In this document: in pieces, positions 1 through 7,170 of the stretch | How the letters are laid out: each line of letters begins with the position of its first letter | Position numbering within the stretch: the stretch's first letter is position 1 | Assembly (NCBI RefSeq): GCF_042643355.1 | Contig: NZ_JBHRSS010000008.1 | Location: 186,001-250,000, forward strand | DNA length: 64,000 nucleotides | Direction: 5' to 3' | DNA from: Salinisphaera aquimarina | GTDB lineage: Bacteria > Pseudomonadota > Gammaproteobacteria > Nevskiales > Salinisphaeraceae | Translations under genes and position numbers: made by a program | Notes under the pieces: generated by a model | Told to the model about the DNA's origin: nothing | The model's database searches: none | The model's input: only the letters and a program-made list of their open reading frames with translations

Positions 1-1409
1 CGGAAGTCGCCACGCGCTTGTCCGGCCAGTTATCCGGCGAAGGCAACTCGGCGGCCTTTCGGGAGTTCGCTTGGCGCTTCGTGAATATCGTGGCGCGAGC
101 CCGGCACGCGCTGGGTTATCGGCCGACCTACGAACAGATCCTGGCCGACGTGGTGGCGATCGACGAGCTCATGATCGAGTACGGCAAGCACGCCCTGCCT
201 GCGGTTGACGAGACCGCCTGGCAACAGATCATCGAGATCGAAGGCGGGCTCAACGAGAAGAAAATCCCCCGCAACATGCAGGGGCGGGATTATCGCGTGG
301 TCGCGATCGAGATCTACCTACAGCGCAACAAGGTTGCCGATCCCGTGCTGGCGGGCCTCAGATCCGCCGTGCGCTACGACAAGACCTATTTCGACAAGAT
401 CGTGGCCTCGCTGTTGCCGCTGTTGGAAAAATTGACCACCGGCAAGACCGCCGAGCTCCTATCGCCGGATTACAACGATATCGACGACGAACGGCCGATC
501 TTCGATTGGCGTCAGGTGATCCGTCAGCGCGGTATCGTCTATGTCGGCCTGGACGCCCTGTCAGACTTCGAGGTCGCCCAGGCCGTGGGTAATTCCATGT
601 TCGCGGATCTGGTCTCGGTCGCTGGCGACATTTACAAGCGCGGCGTCGACGACGGTCTGCCCGGCGCGGATCCCGACACCAAACCGACGATCAACCTGCA
701 TTGCGACGAGTTCAACGAGCTCATCGGCGACGAATTCATTCCGCTCATGAACAAGGGTGGCGGCGCCGGGATCCAGGTCACGGCCTATACCCAGACCCTG
801 TCCGATATCGAAGCGCGGCTCGGCAACGCGCCCAAGGCGCGCCAGGTCATCGGCAACTTCAACAACATTGTCATGCTGCGCGTGCGCGAGGAAACCACCG
901 CCCAGCTGCTCACGCGCCAGCTGCGCGAAGTTATGGTCAGCGCCCGGATGCTGGTCTCCATGGCCTCGGACAATTCCGATGTCGATACCGACACCGATTT
1001 TTCCTCGAGCGGCGGCGATCGCGTGTCGACGATACCCAAGCCCATGCTCGAGCCCGCCGATGTGGTGTCACTGCCCAAGGGTCAGGCGTTCGCCCTGATC
1101 GAGGGCGGTCAGTTGTTCAAGATCCGCATGCCGCTGCCCAAGGCCGAGGACTCGGCGGAACTCCCGAACAACCTGTCCGAGATCGCCGAACACATGCGCG
1201 AGCGCTACCAGACCGCCGATCACTGGTGGGACGATGTCGCCCCGCCGCCGATCACGATCGATAACGCGGCACCCACCGGATTCGCGTCGCCCGGCGCGTC
1301 GGGCGCCGATACCGATGCTGATGCAAGACAGCCCTCGGCTGCCCCGGCCAGTGCCTGGGCCGGCGACGACATTCACGACCTCGCGCTCGACACCGACGAC
1401 GAGGATTAA
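1..1409 (+). CDS. traD: Conjugative coupling protein TraD, C-terminal part (SXT/TOL subfamily)
   Basis: This is the C-terminal part of the inner-membrane coupling ATPase that brings the relaxase-DNA complex to the type IV secretion channel. The frame is open from base 3 with no stop, so the true start lies left of the window. A Walker B-like CDEFNEL segment is coded near 700-720. The ARLGNAPKARQVIGNFNN region near 810-865 is typical of TraD-type ATPases in ICEs. The C-terminal 70 residues are acidic and of low complexity. It ends 2 bases before the next gene, so it heads the conjugation operon seen here. The subfamily is inferred from this operon context and from remembered similarity. Confidence 0.85.
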   Translation, partial: EVATRLSGQLSGEGNSAAFREFAWRFVNIVARARHALGYRPTYEQILADVVAIDELMIEYGKHALPAVDETAWQQIIEIEGGLNEKKIPRNMQGRDYRVVAIEIYLQRNKVADPVLAGLRSAVRYDKTYFDKIVASLLPLLEKLTTGKTAELLSPDYNDIDDERPIFDWRQVIRQRGIVYVGLDALSDFEVAQAVGNSMFADLVSVAGDIYKRGVDDGLPGADPDTKPTINLHCDEFNELIGDEFIPLMNKGGGAGIQVTAYTQTLSDIEARLGNAPKARQVIGNFNNIVMLRVREETTAQLLTRQLREVMVSARMLVSMASDNSDVDTDTDFSSSGGDRVSTIPKPMLEPADVVSLPKGQAFALIEGGQLFKIRMPLPKAEDSAELPNNLSEIAEHMRERYQTADHWWDDVAPPPITIDNAAPTGFASPGASGADTDADARQPSAAPASAWAGDDIHDLALDTDDED

Positions 1410-1411
1410 GC

Positions 1412-2110
1412 ATGGCGCGCGGTCGTGATAGCCATCCGGCGAAGAAAAGCCCGACCTGGTTCGGCTGGGCCGTCGGCCTGCCGTTTCGGATCATCGCCGT
1501 GGTCGCCGTGTCGATGTTGACCTCGATTGCGGTCGAATGGATCGGTATCTATTGCGGCTGGTGGAGCCAGCCGGGAGCGCGCCACGCGCAGGGCGTGCTC
1601 ACCCACGAGCTCGGCTGGATCGATACGCAGTTCACCCGCTCGCTGATCTTCGCCCGCCCGGTGGATAGGGCCCGCCTGGTCATCACCGAGGTCTATGACG
1701 CGGTCTTTGTCTGGACCGGCATCGCGCCCTCGTTTGCCGCACACACCAGCAGCGAGGGTTGGGCGGCCACGATCGCCACCTACGGCCAGGCCGGGATCGA
1801 CGTCTCGCTCGTGGTCCTGGTACGCGTATTCATTCTCACGCTCACCGTGCCCCTGTTCGTCATGGCCGCGTTCGTGGGCATCGTCGACGGCCTGGTCCGG
1901 CGCGATCTGCGCAAGTTCGGCGCCGGGCGTGAGTCGGCGTTCATCTATCACCACGCCAAACGTCTGACCGGCCCCGTGTTCATCCTCGGTTGGCTCATTT
2001 ATCTGTCGGTGCCGTTCTCGGTCAACCCGAACACGTTTCTTGTGCCCTGCGCACTCTTGTTCGGCTTATTGATCTCCGTGACGACCGGCTCGTTCAAGAA
2101 ATATCTCTAG
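1412..2110 (+). CDS. ICE integral membrane protein, TIGR03747 (PFL_4697) type
   Basis: This 232-residue membrane protein of the ICE transfer apparatus has no known biochemical activity. Hydrophobic segments lie near residues 20-45, 130-155 and 180-225. An RRDLRKFGAGRESAFIYHH stretch near residues 155-175 matches the family as I remember it. In this ICE type the gene directly follows traD, as here, with a 2-base gap. The ATG at 1412 is the first start after the traD stop. A protein handed from TraD to the channel base is one possibility, but that is inference. Confidence 0.8.
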   Translation: MARGRDSHPAKKSPTWFGWAVGLPFRIIAVVAVSMLTSIAVEWIGIYCGWWSQPGARHAQGVLTHELGWIDTQFTRSLIFARPVDRARLVITEVYDAVFVWTGIAPSFAAHTSSEGWAATIATYGQAGIDVSLVVLVRVFILTLTVPLFVMAAFVGIVDGLVRRDLRKFGAGRESAFIYHHAKRLTGPVFILGWLIYLSVPFSVNPNTFLVPCALLFGLLISVTTGSFKKYL

Positions 2111-2253
2111 GTGTGATCCAGGCCCGGCTTAACGGCACTGGGCGAGCCTCGAAAAAATTCCGACGCCCGCTGCAGGGGTTTTTTGTCACACCGTGCGCCC
2201 GCTTTGGAAGGATGCGGCCCACGTCCTAGTCAGCCATCACGAGGGCCATCGAC

Positions 2254-2622
2254 GTGACTGATGCCACTTCTTCTCGAGCCGGGCTGAAACTCGCCATCGC
2301 GCTGACGATCGGCGGGGTGGCCGCGGGCAGCGCATGCCAGGCCGCGAACGCGGCCGAACCGCGCGATCCGATCCAGCGCGAGGACATCGCCCTGATCGAA
2401 AAACAGCTGGCCCGCATCAATACGGTCATCGACCGGCTGGCCGTCCGACAACGTGAACAATCCGGCCGACGCGTACTTCTCGATGTCGGCCGGTTGCGGG
2501 CCGATGTGAACAACATCCGAAACGGCCTGCGGGCTTATCTCGCGCCGCCGCGACTGCCGCCCCGCCAGCCGGCGCCGCTGTCCGGCCAATATCTGGCCCA
2601 GGATCCCGGCCCCCGTCCATGA
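2254..2622 (+). CDS. RAQPRD family ICE protein (TIGR01690)
   Basis: This 122-residue protein has a hydrophobic N-terminus (about residues 10-32, ending ANAAE) that looks like a signal peptide, so it is probably periplasmic. The middle part, REDIALIEKQLARINTVI followed by Arg/Gln-rich sequence and LRADVNNIRNGLRAYL, matches RAQPRD proteins found between traD and the pilin-like gene in ICEs. The GTG start at 2254 is the first suitable start. The 143 bases upstream carry no gene, only a weak CCC/GGGG hairpin followed by six T at about 2168-2184. The TGA overlaps the next ATG. Function is unknown beyond its place in the transfer operon. Confidence 0.75.
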   Translation: MTDATSSRAGLKLAIALTIGGVAAGSACQAANAAEPRDPIQREDIALIEKQLARINTVIDRLAVRQREQSGRRVLLDVGRLRADVNNIRNGLRAYLAPPRLPPRQPAPLSGQYLAQDPGPRP

Positions 2623-2852
2623 GCCCGAGCGCGGCCTTCGACAGCGCCGCCGGCGGCTCGACATCGACCATCGCCTTAATCGCGGTCGGCGTCATTGCCA
2701 CCGCGATCCTGCTCTGGGCCGGCTGGGCTTTGCTTTCGGTGTATCTGGGCTGGGCGAAGACCCGCTTGGATACGCCCATCGCGCAGCGTGCCGTTGTGCG
2801 CATCGTCGCGCTGACCCTCGTGATCCTCTGGATCGCGCTTTCCAACCTCTGA
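2619..2852 (+). CDS. Small ICE membrane protein, TIGR03758 (PFL_4701) type
   Basis: This 77-residue protein has two predicted membrane helices (about residues 20-42 and 60-75) joined by a short basic loop (WAKTRLDTPIAQRAV). The size, two-helix form and position after the RAQPRD gene fit the TIGR03758 family. Its start overlaps the preceding stop as ATGA, which implies translational coupling. Its role in the mating apparatus is not known. Confidence 0.75.
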   Translation: MSPSAAFDSAAGGSTSTIALIAVGVIATAILLWAGWALLSVYLGWAKTRLDTPIAQRAVVRIVALTLVILWIALSNL

Positions 2853-2871
2853 CCCACGGGGGAGCTGCACT

Positions 2872-3285
2872 ATGCAACGCCTTATCAAACTGACCACTTT
2901 TGTTCAGCGGCTCGCCTTGGCGCGAACCCTCGGACACACCTTAGGCCGCACCCGAACGCGCCTGTCCGCTGCGCTTCTGGCACTGGCCATCCTGCCGCAG
3001 ATCGCGCTTGCCGATCTGCCCAGCATCGAACAGCCGAGCAACGGCGGTGGCGGTGGCAGTCTTTACGACAACATCCAGGGCTATCTCGCCGATGCCGCGG
3101 TCCTGCTCGGCCTGATTCTGACCACGGCCGGGTTCCTGGTGGTTGCCGGGAGTGCGCTCGGCAAGTTCCGGGAGGCCACCAAGCGCGGTGAATGGGGCGA
3201 GTTCGCCACCGTCGTCGTGGTCGGTGTCGTGCTCGTCGTGATCCTGATCTGGCTCGCCAACAAGGCGTCCGACATCCTGGCGTAA
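2872..3285 (+). CDS. Pilin-like ICE protein, TIGR03745 (PFL_4702) type
   Basis: The 137-residue product has a long N-terminal leader ending near LPQIALADLP (about residues 40-50), a Gly-rich stretch and two hydrophobic helices (about 68-90 and 108-130). A long cleavable leader followed by two helices is the form of VirB2/TraA pilins, and proteins at this position are usually treated as the pilin candidate. A GGGGGAG Shine-Dalgarno sequence lies just before the ATG at 2872. The short basic KFREATKRGEWGEF loop between the helices matches the family as I remember it. That it is the pilin is inferred from form and position. Confidence 0.75.
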   Translation: MQRLIKLTTFVQRLALARTLGHTLGRTRTRLSAALLALAILPQIALADLPSIEQPSNGGGGGSLYDNIQGYLADAAVLLGLILTTAGFLVVAGSALGKFREATKRGEWGEFATVVVVGVVLVVILIWLANKASDILA

Positions 3286-3297
3286 GGCGCGTATTTC

Positions 3298-3681
3298 ATG
3301 GCGGACCAACACACCATCGCGTTCGTGCCGACCCGGCTCAACAAGGCCCCGATTGTCTTTCGCGGCATGACGGGCCGCGAGGTCGGCCTGGTGGCGGTCA
3401 GCGGCCTACTGGCCGGCATTCCGCTCGGCATTATCGGCTGGTGGGCCATCGGCATGATCGCGATGTTGCCGACCGTGATGTTCGTGTTCGCCGGCATCGC
3501 GATCTGGTTCGGCGGCACGCTCATGCGTCGGCTGCGGCGCGGCCGGCCCGAGACCTGGCTGTACCGCCGCCTGCAGTGGATCGCGGCCCAGCGCGGCTTC
3601 AACAGCGCCGGGCTGATCACCCGGACCGCGACCTATCGCCCTCGCCGCGATCGCAGCTTTCATACCGGGGAGCCCCTGTGA
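3298..3681 (+). CDS. Conjugal transfer membrane protein, TIGR03750 type (TraL-like)
   Basis: This is a 127-residue inner-membrane protein. Residues about 1-20 are soluble and contain FVPTRLNKAPIVFRGMT, followed by two hydrophobic helices (about 28-70) and a basic C-terminal tail. The order soluble N-terminus, two helices and basic tail, and its place between the pilin-like gene and the TIGR03746 gene, agree with TIGR03750 proteins. These are comparable in layout to TraL/VirB3. Its stop overlaps the next start as GTGA, so the genes are coupled. Confidence 0.75.
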   Translation: MADQHTIAFVPTRLNKAPIVFRGMTGREVGLVAVSGLLAGIPLGIIGWWAIGMIAMLPTVMFVFAGIAIWFGGTLMRRLRRGRPETWLYRRLQWIAAQRGFNSAGLITRTATYRPRRDRSFHTGEPL

Positions 3682-4367
3682 GCAAGTTCCGCCACGGCAA
3701 CGCGGCCCGCGACGCACATATCAATTCGCTGCGCGTGATCATCGCGGTGCTGGCGATCCTGCTATGCGGCGCGGGTTACGGCTGGTATCAGGCCCCGCAG
3801 GATCTGACGATTCATAATCCGCCGGATCTGCGCAGCGGCTCGACCCGCAAGTGGTGGCAAGTCCCGCCCTCCACGGTCTACTCCTTCGGCCTGTATATCT
3901 GGCAACAGATCAATCACTGGCCCAAGGACGGCAAGGTCGATTACAAGGCTAATCTGCAGCGCTACAGCGCGTATCTGACGCCCAGCTGTCAGAGCCAGCT
4001 CGCCCGCAACTACAAGCGGCGTGTGCATCGCGACGAGCTTGATGATCGCATGCGCACCCTCCAGGAGATTCCCGGCCACGGTTATCAACCCGACGACGTC
4101 ACGATCCTCGATCGCGATCGCTGGATCATCTCGCTCAATGCCGAGATCAACGAATATCTGCAGGGAACCCCGGTTCGCGATCTGTATATCCGTTATTTCC
4201 TGCGGGCGGTGCGAGCCGACGTCGATCCCGAAACCAATCCCTTCGGCCTGCAACTGGACTGCTTTGCCAAGCCGGCGGTGCGCCTAAGCTGGCCGCATAA
4301 GACACCGGCCTCCGAGACCACCAATATCAGCCCGGCCGAGGCCGGTACCGGGGAGGATGATTCCTGA
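3678..4367 (+). CDS. ICE transfer protein, TIGR03746 (PFL_4703) type (TraE-like)
   Basis: The 229-residue protein has one N-terminal membrane helix (about residues 18-35, ending YGWYQAP) and a soluble periplasmic part. That is the form of TraE/VirB8-like scaffold proteins. Sequence such as FGLYIWQQINHWPKDG and the LQRYSAYLTP segment fits TIGR03746. The frame stays open far upstream. I chose the GTG at 3678 because it overlaps the previous stop and gives a proper N-terminal helix. The stop overlaps the next ATG by one base. Confidence 0.75.
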   Translation: MSKFRHGNAARDAHINSLRVIIAVLAILLCGAGYGWYQAPQDLTIHNPPDLRSGSTRKWWQVPPSTVYSFGLYIWQQINHWPKDGKVDYKANLQRYSAYLTPSCQSQLARNYKRRVHRDELDDRMRTLQEIPGHGYQPDDVTILDRDRWIISLNAEINEYLQGTPVRDLYIRYFLRAVRADVDPETNPFGLQLDCFAKPAVRLSWPHKTPASETTNISPAEAGTGEDDS

Positions 4368-5278
4368 TGAAACCCGCCCATCCAACCGATCGCAGCTACT
4401 GGCGGGCGTTGTTCGGCGTGCTCGTGCTCGCCTTGACCGCGTTTACGAGCGCCCACGCGACCGATATTCGGCACTCGAAGCGCGAGCCCATCGACATCAA
4501 GCTGCCGGTCGGTACCGAACGCATCGTGGTCTTCGGCCACGAAGTCCGGGTCGGCCTGCCGCCGAAAATCGCCAATCCCGACGTTTTGCGCGTGCAGTCG
4601 ACGGGCGGCGCGGTGTATCTGAAAGCCAAAAAGCCATTCGATACCCAGCGCGTCCAGATCCAGGACATGACAACCGGCCAGATCCTGTTGTTCGATCTGT
4701 CGGGCGTGAAACACGCGTCTGACGAGACCGTGAAAGTCGAGATCGATCCCGATCAGACGTCGAAGGGCCAGGCTTCCGGCGGCGCCGATCAGGGGTCGAC
4801 GTCGCAAGCCCAATACAAACCGGTACCGCCCGACGCGTTCCCCGGCGGATCGCGTTATCAGGGCGCGCCGATTCCGGTGGCGCTGGTCCGCCACGCCGCA
4901 CAGGCGCTGTATTCACCGCAGCGGATTGTGGCCGGAAGCCGCCGGATTCATCGCATCGCGGTGGCCCATGGCGGCATTTCAGGCTTGCTGCCAGCTTATC
5001 CAGTGGCCGCTAAGCCGCTCGCCGCATGGCGCGAAGCGCCCTACACGGTGACCGCGATCGAAATCACCAATCGCGATCCCAACCGACGCTTTCAGCTCGA
5101 TCCGCGGAATCTCGCCGGCGCCTTCTATGCGGCCAGTTTCATGCACGACACGGTCGGGCCGGCCGGCGCGCTGATCGATACCACAACGCTGTTCGCGGTA
5201 ACGAAAAACGGCGGGCTGTCCGATGCGCTGACCCCGCCGGCGGGCGATAGGGCAACGGAGGCCGATGATGCAGATTAA
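4367..5278 (+). CDS. ICE transfer protein, TIGR03749 (PFL_4704) type (TraK-like)
   Basis: The 303-residue product has a signal peptide (about residues 15-32, ending SAHAT), so it is exported. The remainder is largely beta-type sequence with no membrane helix. In related operons the TIGR03749 gene precedes the TraB/VirB10-like gene and resembles TraK/VirB9 in place, that is, as part of the outer-membrane core complex. The ATG overlaps the upstream stop by one base and the end overlaps the next gene by 14 bases. The core-complex role is inferred from position. Confidence 0.72.
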   Translation: MKPAHPTDRSYWRALFGVLVLALTAFTSAHATDIRHSKREPIDIKLPVGTERIVVFGHEVRVGLPPKIANPDVLRVQSTGGAVYLKAKKPFDTQRVQIQDMTTGQILLFDLSGVKHASDETVKVEIDPDQTSKGQASGGADQGSTSQAQYKPVPPDAFPGGSRYQGAPIPVALVRHAAQALYSPQRIVAGSRRIHRIAVAHGGISGLLPAYPVAAKPLAAWREAPYTVTAIEITNRDPNRRFQLDPRNLAGAFYAASFMHDTVGPAGALIDTTTLFAVTKNGGLSDALTPPAGDRATEADDAD

Positions 5279-6710
5279 GTCCAATGCCCTGCTCAAGTTC
5301 GGCGTGCCGGTATTGATCGCCATCGGTTTGGTGCTCGGCCTGCGCTCCTGCCTGCACCGCGGTGACGATCAAACGGCCACGGCCGACAAGAAACAGGGTC
5401 CGGCCACCCGCCAGTTGACCGAAAGCGAGCGCAATGCGCTTGGCGTCGAGGCCGACAGCCCCAAGGACACGGTCTCGACGCTGGTCGCACAGGTACAGCA
5501 GATGCGACAGCAGTTAGCCGACTCACAGAAGCAGTCGGAAAAGCTGCGCGAACAGAACGAGCAGCTGGCCAAGCAAAAACACAATATGCAGGGCGCGATC
5601 AACAACGCTCTGGCCAAGCAACAATCGGAAAGCCGGCATCAGCGTAGCTCACTGGTGGAGTCGTTGAATCGCAAGATCGAAGGTCTGCGCGCGACGATCA
5701 ACATCGACTCCGATGACAACAAAAACAACAACGACATGCCGGTCGGCCTCGGCCTGAACGACGAGACGCCGGCCGACGCTCAGGGCGGGCTGTCGTGGGT
5801 CAATCCGCTGGGAGTCAGCGCCGCAAGCGCCGGTTCCGAGGATGGCAACGGTCAATCCGACAACGGCGGCTCGGCGTTTTCGACGGCGTTCGCCTCCGGC
5901 AAACAGGCGGTGGCCTCGGCCGGCCAACGCGCCGACCGGGCCCTGTCCGGTAACGACAACCAGGCCGCGGCCGGCACGCCGGTTTATACCGTACCGAAGA
6001 ACGCGACGCTGGTCGGGTCCGTGGCCATGACCGCCCTGCTCGGCCGTGTGCCGATCAACGGGTCGGTCACCGACCCCTATCCCTTCAAAGTGGTCATCGG
6101 CCCGAAGAACCTGACCGCCAACGGTATCCAGTTGCCCGAGCTCAAGGGCGCGATCGTCTCCGGCACGGCCACCGGCGACTGGACGCTGTCGTGCGTGCGC
6201 GGGAAGGTCAAGTCGATCGCGTTCGTCTTCCAAGACGGCACGATCCGGACCGTGCCGAAATCCGACACGCCGGGCGAAGGCGGCTCCAATGACAGCAATG
6301 ATGACGAGATCGGCTATCTGTCCAATCCCCAGGGCGTGCCCTGTGTCGCCGGCACGCGCAAGACCAATGCGCGCTCATTCATCCTGACGAGTCTGCTGCT
6401 GTCGGCCGGTGCGGCCGGCGCCAACGCTTATGCCGGCGGTGAGACCACCACCAGCGTATCGGGCCTCGGTACCACCACGGGCGTCACCGGCAATGTCGGC
6501 AAGTATATCGCCGGTTCGGCGGCGTCCTCCGGCCTTAACGAAGTGCGCCAGTGGATCCAGAAACGCTTTGGCCAGACTTTCGATGCCGTCTATGTCCCGC
6601 CGGGCCAGGCCGTCGCGGTGAACATCGACAAGCAGCTGCCCATCGACTACGAACACCAAGGACGGAAGGTGCATTATGCGCATCCCACACGCGCAAGCAG
6701 CCTCGATTAG
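5265..6710 (+). CDS. ICE transfer protein, TIGR03752 (PFL_4705) type (TraB/VirB10-like)
   Basis: This 481-residue protein has an N-terminal membrane helix (about residues 10-27). A Gln/Lys-rich coiled coil follows (about 62-140), then a variable linker and a C-terminal domain (about 240-470). The helix, coiled coil and C-terminal beta domain match TraB/VirB10 proteins that span the periplasm in the secretion core complex. ATG codons at 5265 and 5268 are both possible. The gene overlaps its neighbours by 14 and 35 bases, as expected of a compact operon. Confidence 0.78.
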   Translation: MMQIKSNALLKFGVPVLIAIGLVLGLRSCLHRGDDQTATADKKQGPATRQLTESERNALGVEADSPKDTVSTLVAQVQQMRQQLADSQKQSEKLREQNEQLAKQKHNMQGAINNALAKQQSESRHQRSSLVESLNRKIEGLRATINIDSDDNKNNNDMPVGLGLNDETPADAQGGLSWVNPLGVSAASAGSEDGNGQSDNGGSAFSTAFASGKQAVASAGQRADRALSGNDNQAAAGTPVYTVPKNATLVGSVAMTALLGRVPINGSVTDPYPFKVVIGPKNLTANGIQLPELKGAIVSGTATGDWTLSCVRGKVKSIAFVFQDGTIRTVPKSDTPGEGGSNDSNDDEIGYLSNPQGVPCVAGTRKTNARSFILTSLLLSAGAAGANAYAGGETTTSVSGLGTTTGVTGNVGKYIAGSAASSGLNEVRQWIQKRFGQTFDAVYVPPGQAVAVNIDKQLPIDYEHQGRKVHYAHPTRASSLD

Positions 6711-7170
6711 CGGCCTCGCGCTGACGGCGGCCATGGCCCTGTTGGGCTGTGCGACCTCGCAGGAGGAGTTGCTGCCGACCCACGGCACGACCATGGCCGG
6801 GATCTGGCAGAACACGACCACCGGTCGAGCTTCGCCAGCGTCAGACGGCGACAGTGACGGTGATCACACGACGAATCTACAACGTGCCCGCTCGGCGCTG
6901 CGCCGGCCGCTCGGCGCGCAGAAGCTGACTGCCGAGCGCAGCGCCTACACGCGCACCGCGACCAACGAGATTCACAGCCAGTTCTCGCGACTGCCCAATC
7001 CGGATTTGACGCTCTATATCTTCCCGCATCTTTCGGGCGGATCGGGCGAACAGGTGCCGGTGCCCGGCTACACCACGATCTTTCCGCTGTATGGCCGGCC
7101 GCACTATGGCCAACCGGGCGAGCGCACCGCTTATCAGCCGATTGCCGATCATGGGAGCAGCCCACAATGA
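6676..7170 (+). CDS. Conjugal transfer lipoprotein, TIGR03751 type (TraV-like)
   Basis: The 164-residue product has an N-terminal signal with the lipobox LLGC (Cys near residue 25), so it is probably an outer-membrane lipoprotein. Its place between the TraB-like and TraC genes matches the TraV/VirB7 position of F-like systems and the TIGR03751 family. Its start lies 35 bases inside the preceding gene and its stop overlaps the traC start, which suggests coupled translation. Lipidation needs Lgt, LspA and Lnt, which this ICE itself encodes further right; a link is speculative. Confidence 0.78.
   Translation: MRIPHAQAASISGLALTAAMALLGCATSQEELLPTHGTTMAGIWQNTTTGRASPASDGDSDGDHTTNLQRARSALRRPLGAQKLTAERSAYTRTATNEIHSQFSRLPNPDLTLYIFPHLSGGSGEQVPVPGYTTIFPLYGRPHYGQPGERTAYQPIADHGSSPQ

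Noticed and set aside
3192..3677. Upstream extension of the TIGR03746 gene
   Set aside because: It overlaps the TIGR03745 and TIGR03750 genes in another frame and is Arg-rich; the GTG at 3,678 gives a proper protein.
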